Of a stretch of 64,000 nucleotides of DNA, positions 24,343-32,671 are shown piece by piece. The notes below the pieces were generated by a model that worked only from the letters and a program-made list of their open reading frames with translations, was not told the origin of the DNA and did no database searches. Made by a program: the position numbers and the translations under genes. This DNA is from Pseudomonadota bacterium. Lineage in GTDB: Bacteria > Pseudomonadota > Gammaproteobacteria > Ga0077536. Every line of letters starts with the position of its first letter. The stretch's first letter is position 1. Location of the stretch: NCBI GenBank assembly GCA_016719885.1, contig JADJYF010000026.1:372001-436000 (forward strand), in the 5' to 3' direction.

Positions 24343-25653
24343 ATGTCATTAACCGGGATAGCCTTCGTCTTGGCCTACCTGTTTGGCCTGCTGAAGACTT
24401 TCACCACCGACCCACGCTGGGGCTTCTATACCTACATCGGCGCCTTCTATCTTCACCCTCCGATGCGCTGGTGGGGTGCGGGCCTGCCCGATCTGCGCTG
24501 GTCGCTGACCGCGGCAGTGGCGACGCTGATTGCGCTGCCAAGTGCGAGTTCATTGAAGAACCAGACACCCTGGTTCTCCCACACCGTGACCAAGCTCGCG
24601 GTCTTCTATGTCGTCTGGATGTGGATCCAGTTGCCGTGGGCCAGCGCCCGCCATTTCGACGGACTAATCCTTTTCACCAAGTACATCGTGCTCCTGTACC
24701 TCATGTACCGCCTGATTCGCGACGAGCAGGGATTGGTCGGCTTCGCCTACGCTCATGTGGCAGGCTGCCTGTATTTCGGCTTGCTGGCCTACCAGGCCGC
24801 CGGCCACGGGCGCCTCGAGGGCGTCGGCGGGCCAGGCGTGAGCGACTCCAATACGCTGGGCATGCACATGTCGACCGGCCTGCTGTTCGCGGGTTCGCTG
24901 ATCCTGACGCAAAAAGGTTGGCGGCGATGGCTGGTCGTGCTGGCCGTGCCGCTCATCGCCAATGGCGTGGTGCAGACCGAGAGCCGCGGCGCGTTCCTGG
25001 GGGCGGTGTGCGGTGGCTTTGTCTACCTGATGTTTTCACCGAAGATTCATCGCAAAACGATCATGGCGCTTGCCGCGCTCTCGCTGGTCGCGCTGGTGGC
25101 GTACACCCCCCTCGAGTACTGGCAGCGCATCGGCACCATATCCGAAGCCGCACGCGACGAAGAAAGAGCCGACAAGAGCGCGCGCTCGCGTCTGGTGATC
25201 ATCCAGGCGCAATGGCAGATGTTCCTCGACCACCCTTTTGGTCTGGGCTTCGATACCACCACCGAACTGAGCCCCGTCTACCTCGATACCACGTGGCTGA
25301 CCGCGCAAGGCGGGCGCGCATCCCACAACACGCTCATGACCATCGTCACTGATCAAGGTATTCCCGGCATCTTTCTGGCATTTTTCGGTGTGCTGGCGGT
25401 CTTGCGACTGGGACTGCGCGCCAAGCGCGTGGCGCAAACCGGGACCAATATCGTGCTTTCCTCCATGCTCGCCGCCATCTGCGGCTCGCTGACAGTGGCG
25501 TTCGTTGCAGGTCTGTTCGCCAACTACATGAAGGCCGAGATCCAGCTATGGTGCATTGGCCTGCTGGTCGCCGGTCTCCAAATCGGGCAAAGCCTGCAGC
25601 GTACCGAGTCGAAACATGGACACGCGGCCCGAGAGGTTTCGCACCACACATGA
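24343..25653 (+). CDS. O-antigen ligase/polymerase-like membrane protein of the EPS locus
   Basis: This 436-residue, very hydrophobic protein is predicted to span the inner membrane about ten times. It has the Wzy/WaaL-type pattern: a large periplasmic loop with RSRLVIIQAQWQMFLDHPFGLGF and SHNTLMTIVTDQGIPG, typical of the O-antigen ligase family, preceded by TESRGAFLG. It probably joins or polymerises exopolysaccharide repeat units on the outer face of the membrane. The ATG at 24343 was chosen because the frame upstream overlaps the four-cysteine gene's promoter region and is not hydrophobic. It is the first gene of the plus-strand EPS segment; galE follows after 207 bases in which no gene is seen. 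Confidence 0.85.
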   Translation: MSLTGIAFVLAYLFGLLKTFTTDPRWGFYTYIGAFYLHPPMRWWGAGLPDLRWSLTAAVATLIALPSASSLKNQTPWFSHTVTKLAVFYVVWMWIQLPWASARHFDGLILFTKYIVLLYLMYRLIRDEQGLVGFAYAHVAGCLYFGLLAYQAAGHGRLEGVGGPGVSDSNTLGMHMSTGLLFAGSLILTQKGWRRWLVVLAVPLIANGVVQTESRGAFLGAVCGGFVYLMFSPKIHRKTIMALAALSLVALVAYTPLEYWQRIGTISEAARDEERADKSARSRLVIIQAQWQMFLDHPFGLGFDTTTELSPVYLDTTWLTAQGGRASHNTLMTIVTDQGIPGIFLAFFGVLAVLRLGLRAKRVAQTGTNIVLSSMLAAICGSLTVAFVAGLFANYMKAEIQLWCIGLLVAGLQIGQSLQRTESKHGHAAREVSHHT

Positions 25654-25860
25654 GCAGATTGCGGTCTTCCGCAGCCGCGCAGACCACTCAACCTTTGGTG
25701 CGCGGGGCCGACACCAATGGCAAGCCTGCGCTTGCCTCTCGGTGCGTGACCGAATACACGGTCCGCGCTCGCGCGGCTGTGCAAGACTCGTGTCGCGGTC
25801 GCGGCATGGCGGCCGCGGCTTCCTCCGTTCGATAAACGCAACTAAAGGCCGAAACAGGAA

Positions 25861-26853
25861 ATGGGCAATAAAGTCTTGGTAACCGGCGGCGCCGGCTATA
25901 TCGGCAGTCACGTCGTCAAACTGCTGGGCGAGGCCGGACACCAACCGACCACCCTCGACAACTTGAGCAAAGGCCGCGCCGACGCGGTGCTGTACGGGGA
26001 ACTGGTGGTCGGAGACACCGGCGACAGCGACCTGGTGGCGCGGGTCCTGCGCGAGTATGCAATCGATACGGTAATGCATTTCGCCGCGTTTACGATAGTT
26101 CCTGAATCGGTCAGCGATCCGCTCAAGTACTACGCCAACAACACCTGTTCGACGCGCAGTCTGCTGGCGAACTGTGTCGCGGCCGGCATTGAAAAATTCG
26201 TGTTTTCGTCGACCGCGGCCGTGTACGGCATGCCCGGCGATGGCATTTGCGCCGAAGACACCGCCACCAGCCCCATCAACCCCTACGGCCAATCGAAACT
26301 CATGAGCGAGTTGATGCTGCGTGATGCCGGCATCGCCCATGGCCTGCGCTCGGTGATCCTGCGCTACTTCAACGTCGCGGGCAGCGATCCCGATGGCCGC
26401 ATAGGGCAATCCACCCCCGAATCGACACTACTGGTCAAGGTCGCGGTCGAGGCGGCGCTAGGCAAACGCGACAAGCTCTATATCTTCGGCACCGACTACC
26501 CGACCAAGGACGGCACCGGGGTACGCGACTACATCCACGTCAGCGACCTCGCCGCCGCGCACATCAAGGCGCTCGACTATCTCAACGATGGCGGCGCCGC
26601 GACCACGCTGAACTGTGGTTACGGCCACGGCTACAGTGTGCGTGAAGTCCTGGACGAAGTTGCACGCGCCAGCCAATGCACCTTGCCGGTAGTGGAGACC
26701 GACAGACGGGCCGGCGATCCGCCGCTGCTCATCGCGCAGGCAAACCGCATCCGCGAAGTGCTGGGCTGGTCGCCACGCTACGACGATCTGCGCGTGATCG
26801 TGGAAAGTTCGCTGGCCTGGGAGCGCCACCTGCTGGCCGCGGCGCAGCGCTGA
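25861..26853 (+). CDS. galE: UDP-glucose 4-epimerase
   Basis: GalE interconverts UDP-glucose and UDP-galactose, supplying sugars for the exopolysaccharide. The 330-residue protein has the short-chain dehydrogenase NAD-binding loop GGAGYIGSH at residues 9-17. It also has the FSSTAAVYG strand with catalytic Ser/Thr, and the YxxxK pair in NPYGQSK, followed by LRYFNVAGSDPDGRIGQ and the GTGVRDYIHVSDLA block typical of GalE. An AGGA element sits directly before the ATG. Its stop overlaps the start of the protease gene (TGATG), indicating translational coupling. Confidence 0.95.
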   Translation: MGNKVLVTGGAGYIGSHVVKLLGEAGHQPTTLDNLSKGRADAVLYGELVVGDTGDSDLVARVLREYAIDTVMHFAAFTIVPESVSDPLKYYANNTCSTRSLLANCVAAGIEKFVFSSTAAVYGMPGDGICAEDTATSPINPYGQSKLMSELMLRDAGIAHGLRSVILRYFNVAGSDPDGRIGQSTPESTLLVKVAVEAALGKRDKLYIFGTDYPTKDGTGVRDYIHVSDLAAAHIKALDYLNDGGAATTLNCGYGHGYSVREVLDEVARASQCTLPVVETDRRAGDPPLLIAQANRIREVLGWSPRYDDLRVIVESSLAWERHLLAAAQR

Positions 26854-27644
26854 TGCAGTGGCCAGGGATGGCGCGATGGCGGCGCCTGGCGACCGTTGCC
26901 GCGCTGTTGCTGGTCGCCGCCCCCATACAGGCGGCCACCTCGTTTGCAGACATCGTCGACCGGGTACGACCCTCGGTGGTCGGCATCGGCACATTCGACA
27001 TCCTCGGCACGCCGCCCAATTCGCTGCATGGCACGGGCTTCGTGGTCGGCAACGGCAGCCTGGTTGCGACCAATCTGCACGTGGTCGAGGCGCAACCCGC
27101 CGCGGGTCGCTCCAAGTCGCGCCTGGTGGTGTACGTCGGTCGCGGTCCCCAGGCCGAGCAGCGCGATGCCGAAGTGGTGGCCACCGACTCCGCGCATGAC
27201 CTCGCCCTGCTGCGCATCGCCGGCGGCGCCCTGCCGGCCTTGCAACTTGATCCCGACCAGCCGGTGCGGGAAGGCAACGGCGTCGCGTTCACCGGTTTCC
27301 CGATCGGCGCCATTCTCGGCCTTTACCCGGTGACCCACCGAGGCATGGTCTCGGCGCTGACACCGATTGCCACGTCCGCCGCGCGCGCCAAGGACCTGTC
27401 ACGCGCGCGGATAGCCGCACTGCGCGATCCGTATGAAGTCATACAACTCGACGCCGTCGCCTATCCGGGCAACAGCGGCAGCCCGCTGTACCGACGCCGC
27501 GACGGCGCGGTGGTCGGCATCATCAACCAGGTGCTGGTGAAGCACACCAAGGAAGACATGTTGCGCGACCCGAGCGCCATCTCCTACGCAATCCCCGTAC
27601 GCTTCCTGGTCGCGTTGATGGCCACCCTGCCGGCGCCGCCATGA
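26853..27644 (+). CDS. Exported trypsin-like serine protease
   Basis: This 263-residue protein has an N-terminal signal region (LATVAALLLVAAPIQAA) and a complete chymotrypsin-fold triad: His76 in VATNLHVVEA, Asp116 in SAHDLALLRI and Ser208 in YPGNSGSPLY. It lacks PDZ domains, so it is a stand-alone trypsin-like protease rather than a full DegP. It is translationally coupled to galE and lies inside the EPS locus, where it may process exported surface proteins; the target is unknown. The start used is the ATG overlapping the galE stop, because the longer open frame upstream lies within galE. Confidence 0.88.
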   Translation: MQWPGMARWRRLATVAALLLVAAPIQAATSFADIVDRVRPSVVGIGTFDILGTPPNSLHGTGFVVGNGSLVATNLHVVEAQPAAGRSKSRLVVYVGRGPQAEQRDAEVVATDSAHDLALLRIAGGALPALQLDPDQPVREGNGVAFTGFPIGAILGLYPVTHRGMVSALTPIATSAARAKDLSRARIAALRDPYEVIQLDAVAYPGNSGSPLYRRRDGAVVGIINQVLVKHTKEDMLRDPSAISYAIPVRFLVALMATLPAPP

Positions 27645-27852
27645 CCTTGGCGGAGTGCACCCACGACTTGCGGTGGCGCGGGCCGAGGCGTGGACTCGTC
27701 ACTCTGCGCGCGGGTCTGCTTACCGCTACAATCGCCGCCGGCAACTCAGGAAAGACCGGCGCGCGCCGCTAAGACTCGCGATGAGTCCGGCGCCGCGCGG
27801 TGTCCAGCCTGCGCGCGTGAATGGCATTCGACCCTCGACTTGCGAAGACAGC
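27645..27852 (+). other. Gap before the acyl-CoA ligase with a possible -10 element
   Basis: No gene is seen. TACAAT at 27727-27732 resembles a sigma-70 -10 element, but the expected -35 position holds no good hexamer. A transcript beginning here would serve the acyl-CoA ligase and decarboxylase genes. Confidence 0.3.
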
Positions 27853-29451
27853 ATGGCCTATCTACTGCATCAGACACTGTTTGAAACCGCCGAGCGCGAC
27901 CCCGGACAAGACCTGCTGGTCCACGACAAATTCGGCGCAATCTCGGCCGCCGGCTTCCGCCAGCAAGTCCTTGGCCTGGCCGCGCGCCTGACGGCCCTGG
28001 GCGTCAGGCCCAATGACCGGGTCGCCGTATTCCTGCCGAAGACGCCGCTGTGCGCTTACGCGTTTTACGCTGTCAGCTGTGCCGGCGGCGTATTTGTTCC
28101 GGTCAATCCGGTACTCAAGCCGGCGCAGGTCGAACACATCCTCAACGACTGCGACGTGCGCATTCTCATCACGGCGCCGGAACGTCTTCAGCATCTGCGC
28201 GAAGTGCTGCCCGAGTGTCGCGCCCTGCACCACGTGCTGTTGTCCGAGCCTGGCGACGTGACGCTCGAGCCGCCGCTGTCGTTGTCGGCATGGGAGCCGG
28301 CTGGCGAGCTTGACGCGCATTACCTGCCTCCTCGTCGCATCGACAACGACATGGCGGCGATTCTCTACACCTCCGGCAGCACCGGGCGCCCCAAGGGCGT
28401 GATCATTTCCCACCGCAACATCGTCGACGGCGCGCGCAGCGTGTCGGAGTATCTTGGCATCGATGCACGAGATCGATTGCTGGCGGTGCTGCCTTTCAGT
28501 TTCGATTACGGCCTCAACCAGTTGACCAGCGCGGTGCTGAAAGGCGCAAGCTGTGTGCTGTTCGATTTCCTGTTGCCCAAGGATGTGATCAAGGCCCTGA
28601 CGCGACACCGCATCACGGGCCTCGGCGGCGTGCCGCCACTGTGGGCGCAGCTGGCGCCGTTGGAGTGGCCGGACGAGGTCCGCGCTTCATTGCGTTACAT
28701 CACCAACTCCGGCGGCGCCATGCCCGATGGTGTGCTGGCGCGCTTGCGGCAGAAACTGCCGAACACCACGCCATTCCTGATGTACGGGCTGACCGAAGCG
28801 TTCCGCTCCACCTACCTGCCGCCGGACAAGCTGGACGAGCGGCGCGGCTCGATGGGCAAGGCCATCCCGAATGCCGAGATCATGGTGGTGCGGCCCGACG
28901 GCACGCCGTGTGTGGCGAATGAACCGGGTGAACTCGTGCATCGCGGCGCGCTGGTGTCGCTCGGTTATTGGAACGATACGGAACGCACCGCAACCCGCTT
29001 CAAGCCCGCACCCGGCCAACCCGATGGCATCCCCGTGCAGGAAATGGCGGTGTGGTCGGGCGACACCGTCCGGATGGACGAAGACGGCTACCTGTATTTC
29101 GTCGGGCGCAGCGACGGCATGATCAAGACCTCGGGTTACCGCGTCAGTCCGGAAGAAATCGAAGAAGTGGTTTACGCCCATGGCGGCGTTGAAACCGTCG
29201 CCGCGGTGGGTGCGCCCCATGCCGAACTCGGCCAGGCCATCGTGCTGGTCATTCGCCCCTTGCCCGGCCACGCCCTCGAGGAGGCGGACATCGTCACCGC
29301 CTGCCGCCGCGCGCTGGCAGGTTACATGGTGCCGCACAAGGTCATCTTCTGCGACGACATGCCGCAGAATCCGAACGGCAAGATCAATCGCCCACAGCTG
29401 GCGAGCGACTACGCGACGCTGTTCATCGAGCAAACCGGCAGTGAAGCCTGA
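27853..29451 (+). CDS. Acyl-CoA ligase (AMP-forming), exosortase A system-associated
   Basis: This 532-residue enzyme activates a carboxylic acid with ATP to an acyl-adenylate and then a thioester. The ATP-binding signature ILYTSGSTGRPKGVI lies near residue 175. It is followed by the YGLTEAFRSTYLPP and DGYLYFVGRSDGMIKTSGYRVSPEEIEE regions and the C-terminal catalytic lysine in NPNGKINRPQL. The exact sequence style is that of the ligase family tied to XrtA exopolysaccharide loci. With the decarboxylase just downstream and the acyl carrier protein at 32386-32631, it may load an acyl or aminoacyl group for polymer decoration. The ATG at 27853 was chosen over in-frame upstream starts that translate a non-conserved Arg-rich stretch. 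Confidence 0.9.
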   Translation: MAYLLHQTLFETAERDPGQDLLVHDKFGAISAAGFRQQVLGLAARLTALGVRPNDRVAVFLPKTPLCAYAFYAVSCAGGVFVPVNPVLKPAQVEHILNDCDVRILITAPERLQHLREVLPECRALHHVLLSEPGDVTLEPPLSLSAWEPAGELDAHYLPPRRIDNDMAAILYTSGSTGRPKGVIISHRNIVDGARSVSEYLGIDARDRLLAVLPFSFDYGLNQLTSAVLKGASCVLFDFLLPKDVIKALTRHRITGLGGVPPLWAQLAPLEWPDEVRASLRYITNSGGAMPDGVLARLRQKLPNTTPFLMYGLTEAFRSTYLPPDKLDERRGSMGKAIPNAEIMVVRPDGTPCVANEPGELVHRGALVSLGYWNDTERTATRFKPAPGQPDGIPVQEMAVWSGDTVRMDEDGYLYFVGRSDGMIKTSGYRVSPEEIEEVVYAHGGVETVAAVGAPHAELGQAIVLVIRPLPGHALEEADIVTACRRALAGYMVPHKVIFCDDMPQNPNGKINRPQLASDYATLFIEQTGSEA

Positions 29452-29455
29452 CGCC

Positions 29456-30691
29456 ATGCAGGACGCGAAACCCGTACACAGCCGCCTGCAAAACGTCGCG
29501 AGCGCCAACGGTCAATTGCTCATCAACGGGATGTCGGTGACGACGCTCGCCGAACGCGTCGGCCGCACGCCGTTCTACGCCTACGACCGCGCCGCGCTCT
29601 CTACACGCATCGCCGAACTGCGCGCCTGCCTGCCGGCCCGCGTCAAGCTGCACTACGCCATCAAGGCCAACTCGATGCCGGCGGTCGTCGCGCACTTGCG
29701 CCCGCTGGTGGATGGTTTCGACGTGGCGTCGCAGCGCGAGATGTTGACCGCCCTGGACAGCGGCATGCCGGCCAGTGAGGTAAGTTTCGCCGGACCGGCC
29801 AAACAGGAATGGGAGCTGCGCTCGGCGGTGGCCGCCGGCGTGTGCCTGAACTGCGAATCGGAGACCGAATTCGATCGCATCGTGCGTCACGCCGACGCGC
29901 TCGGCATCGCCCCGCGCATCGCCTTACGCGTCAATCCCGATTTCGAACTCAAGGGCGCGGGCATGAAGATGGCCGGCTCACCCAAGCAGTTCGGCATCGA
30001 CGCCGCGCGCGTGCCGGCGCTGTTGGCGCGCATGCGCGCCGCGGGAATGCCGGTAGCGGGACTGCACATCTTCTGCGGCTCACAGAATCTCAAGGCGGAA
30101 GCCATCATCGAGGCCAACCAGCGCAGCCTGGAACTGGCGCTGCGCCTGTGTGCCGAGGCCGGCGTGACGCTCGGTTTCCTGAACATCGGCGGCGGCTACG
30201 GCATCGCCTACTTCGCGGGGGAAATGCCGCTGGACCTGGCGGCGGTCGGCGCGGCCCTCGACGACAGCCTGCGCCTGCATGCCGACGCCCTCGGTGACAC
30301 CGAGATCGTGGTCGAACTCGGTCGCTATATCGCCGGCGAAGCTGGCTATTACGTGACGCGCGTGACCGACATCAAGGAATCGCAGGGCCAAACCTTCGTC
30401 ATGGTCGATGGCGGCCTGCATCACCACCTGTCCAATTCCGGCAACTTCGGCCAGGTCATACGCAAGAACTACCCGGTGGTGGTAGGCAACAAGCTCGGCG
30501 CGCCACACTCGCAGGTGGTCAACATCGTCGGTCCGCTATGCACGCCACTCGATATCGTGGCCGACAAGATGGCAACGCCCGGCATGGAAATCGGCGACCT
30601 GGTGGTGGTGCTGCAATCCGGCGCCTACGGCTATAGCGCCAGCCCACACCTGTTCCTGAGCCATCCGGCGCCCATCGAAATCCTGGTCTAG
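29456..30691 (+). CDS. PLP-dependent decarboxylase, exosortase A system-associated
   Basis: This 411-residue protein belongs to the alanine-racemase-fold decarboxylases (diaminopimelate/ornithine decarboxylase type). The PLP lysine lies in KLHYAIKANSMP near residue 68. Other signatures are GLHIFCGSQ, the phosphate-binding glycine loop FLNIGGGYGI, and ELGRYIAGEAGYY. It is the decarboxylase family found in XrtA loci beside the acyl-CoA ligase, five bases upstream here. The substrate is unknown; a decarboxylated amino acid or amino-acyl thioester is a reasonable inference. Its stop overlaps tail-to-tail with hydrolase 1. The ATG at 29456 was chosen because the longer frame lies within the ligase. 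Confidence 0.88.
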   Translation: MQDAKPVHSRLQNVASANGQLLINGMSVTTLAERVGRTPFYAYDRAALSTRIAELRACLPARVKLHYAIKANSMPAVVAHLRPLVDGFDVASQREMLTALDSGMPASEVSFAGPAKQEWELRSAVAAGVCLNCESETEFDRIVRHADALGIAPRIALRVNPDFELKGAGMKMAGSPKQFGIDAARVPALLARMRAAGMPVAGLHIFCGSQNLKAEAIIEANQRSLELALRLCAEAGVTLGFLNIGGGYGIAYFAGEMPLDLAAVGAALDDSLRLHADALGDTEIVVELGRYIAGEAGYYVTRVTDIKESQGQTFVMVDGGLHHHLSNSGNFGQVIRKNYPVVVGNKLGAPHSQVVNIVGPLCTPLDIVADKMATPGMEIGDLVVVLQSGAYGYSASPHLFLSHPAPIEILV

Positions 30692-31545
30692 GCAGGCGTA
30701 TCCCCGCCCTGCTCCGCCAGCCAGTCGATGGTCGCCCGCGCCACGGCATCGCGCCACTCGGCGCGCGCAAAGGTGTGGTTGGCTTCGACCAGTTCCACGG
30801 TCTCGAACGGCTTGTCCGCCAGCATCTGTCGCCAGCCGGCGTCCTGCTCGATCAGCTGACGAAACTCGGCGGCCGTGAAATCGTTGCCGCTCAGGATCAA
30901 CAGCACCGGCTGCTCGAAGGCCGCCCACCCGCGCCGCATGCGCTCGATGAAATGCAGCGCCGCGCCATCGGCGTCGCGCGTCGTGGAGCGGGCGGCGCCC
31001 ACGTAGCCCAGCAGGCTGTGCAGTGAAGCGCGCCAATCGAATTCCAGGCGCAGCACCTTGCGCCACAGGTCGCGACTCATCAGCCGCTGCAGGTAGTATT
31101 GCTTGAGCCGCACCTGCGCCTCGGCCGCCTCGGTATGCACCCAGGGATTGAGCAAGACCAGGCCGCGGATACGGGCGTCGAGCGGCGCCGCCATGAGCGC
31201 GGCCGAGGCCGCATCGCACAATCCCCACAACACCACGTTCGCGACACCGGTGTGGGCGACCAGGCAATCAATGGCGGCGCGGATGTCTTGGTCAATCGCC
31301 GTGAAATCACGCGCCGCGCCCTCGCTGTCGCCGAGCCCACGGTAGTCGAAGCGCAACGCCGGGGTGCCGGCCGCGGCCAGCGCGCGCGCCAGCAGAACGA
31401 ATTGGCGATGACTGCCGACGCGATACTGCGGTCCACCGACGATCACGAGCACGCCGGTGCTCGCAGCTCGCGACACCGCGTGCAAGATGCCCGTACAGCG
31501 CTCGCCGTCGACCTCGAAACTGACCGGGCTTTCCAGGGCTTCCAT
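30688..31545 (-). CDS. Alpha/beta hydrolase 1, exosortase A system-associated, with a cysteine nucleophile
   Basis: This 285-residue alpha/beta-hydrolase-fold protein has the early strand LRFDYRGLGDSEG and a nucleophile elbow reading WGLCDAAS at residues 107-114. Cys110 therefore stands where most relatives have serine. A late Asp (SGNDFTAAEF) and a His (EANHTFAR) complete a plausible Cys-His-Asp triad. The family is one of two hydrolases that accompany the ACP and acyl-CoA ligase in XrtA loci. It may be a thioesterase or acyl transferase acting on the ACP-bound group, but this is inferred. It is the last gene of a minus-strand set: ATP-grasp/GNAT, ACP, hydrolase 2, hydrolase 1. Confidence 0.86.
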   Translation of the reverse strand: MEALESPVSFEVDGERCTGILHAVSRAASTGVLVIVGGPQYRVGSHRQFVLLARALAAAGTPALRFDYRGLGDSEGAARDFTAIDQDIRAAIDCLVAHTGVANVVLWGLCDAASAALMAAPLDARIRGLVLLNPWVHTEAAEAQVRLKQYYLQRLMSRDLWRKVLRLEFDWRASLHSLLGYVGAARSTTRDADGAALHFIERMRRGWAAFEQPVLLILSGNDFTAAEFRQLIEQDAGWRQMLADKPFETVELVEANHTFARAEWRDAVARATIDWLAEQGGDTPA

Positions 31546-31551
31546 CAGCGC

Positions 31552-32349
31552 TCAACTCGTCGCGAAGGCAGCGCGGGTGGCCGTCACGACCTCGAGCGGC
31601 GCGCTGATTTCCTGCGTCGCCCAGAACTGTTCGGCCGTCACGCACTGGGTCCGCGCGTCAATGCCGGCATCGATCAATGCGCTTGCGAAGCGCTGGGTCG
31701 GCACGCTCACCGCGGCCTCGATGCTGGTCTTGAATTCGAGCAAGTGCACCAGGGCACTGCCGGCGAGACTGGCGGCACCGAGTTGCGCTTCGCGCATGCC
31801 GGACGCGAGCGCGCCGTTGAGCATGTACCCGGCCACCTCGAGCTGGCCATCGTCGCTGAGTGCGCGCTCGAGGTCGGCAAGACTCTCGCTGCCGCCGCTC
31901 ATACGTTCCGACATCACGCGCAGACGCAGGAACTGCTGCAGGAAACGCGCGCCATCAAGCACCGGTTGCCACATCACCACCCGCTGCCGACACGCCGCGG
32001 GCAATGCCTCGAGCAGCAGGGCGCCGCTGCGTACCGCCAGCACCGCGGCCGGCAGTTGCCCGGCTTCGTCGAGGTGCCATGCCGCCAGCGCGGCGACATC
32101 GGCTCGCCACAACTCCCAGTTCGCGTCTTCGAAATTGCCGCCGCTGTCGCCGGTGCCGAAAAGATCCGGCCACAATACGTCGTGGCCGTCCGTCGCCAAG
32201 CCGCGCACGCACAGCGCCAACAGCCGACGGCACTTGTTCAACTCTTCGCCAAAGGGAGGCAGGACCAGCAGCCGCTGGCGCGCGGCGGCGCCGCGCACGC
32301 GTTGACAGAACAGGCGTCGCCCGTTCAATTCCAAGAATTGCGCTTGCAT
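31552..32349 (-). CDS. Alpha/beta hydrolase 2, exosortase A system-associated
   Basis: This 265-residue, hydrolase-fold protein is the companion of hydrolase 1, six bases away. It opens with FLELNGRRLFCQR and LLVLPPFGEELNKCRR, then has the loop PDLFGTGDSGG. The nucleophile position reads AVRSGALL, with serine retained but without the usual flanking glycine. The C-terminal histidine of the triad is not obvious, so catalytic competence is uncertain. The ATG at 32349 was preferred to one five codons upstream because the conserved start is MQAQFLELNG-like. It most likely cooperates with the ACP gene just upstream in handling an acyl group for the exopolysaccharide. Confidence 0.82.
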   Translation of the reverse strand: MQAQFLELNGRRLFCQRVRGAAARQRLLVLPPFGEELNKCRRLLALCVRGLATDGHDVLWPDLFGTGDSGGNFEDANWELWRADVAALAAWHLDEAGQLPAAVLAVRSGALLLEALPAACRQRVVMWQPVLDGARFLQQFLRLRVMSERMSGGSESLADLERALSDDGQLEVAGYMLNGALASGMREAQLGAASLAGSALVHLLEFKTSIEAAVSVPTQRFASALIDAGIDARTQCVTAEQFWATQEISAPLEVVTATRAAFATS

Positions 32350-32385
32350 TGCCGGGCCGTCCACGGCGCCTGGCCCGCGCCAGCC

Positions 32386-32631
32386 TTAAGCGGCGGTCTT
32401 GGCTTCGACGAACGCGACCAAGCTGCCCACGGTTTCGAATAATTCGGCGTCCACTTCGTCGTCGTCGACCGCAATTCCGAACTCATCCTCGAGCGCCGTC
32501 AGGATCGCCACCACCGCCATCGAATCGAACTCCGGCAGGTGCCCGAGCAGGCCGCTGCGGGCATCGAGCTTGGCCTTGGCCGCTTCAATCCCCAGCACTT
32601 CGCACAGAATGCGGATGACCACGTCTTGCAT
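32386..32631 (-). CDS. Acyl carrier protein of the EPS decoration module
   Basis: This 81-residue acidic protein has the acyl-carrier four-helix pattern and the phosphopantetheine attachment site at Ser37 in PEFDSMAVV. It carries an acyl or aminoacyl group as a thioester on a swinging arm. It is distinct from the fatty-acid ACP, which has DSLD at this site. It lies 22 bases from hydrolase 2 on one side and 41 bases from the ATP-grasp/GNAT fusion on the other. The acyl-CoA ligase at 27853-29451 is the obvious candidate to load it. Confidence 0.92.
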   Translation of the reverse strand: MQDVVIRILCEVLGIEAAKAKLDARSGLLGHLPEFDSMAVVAILTALEDEFGIAVDDDEVDAELFETVGSLVAFVEAKTAA

Positions 32632-32671
32632 ATCGGTTCAGTTCCTGAATTGTGTCTTGTCGGCCAGGGCG

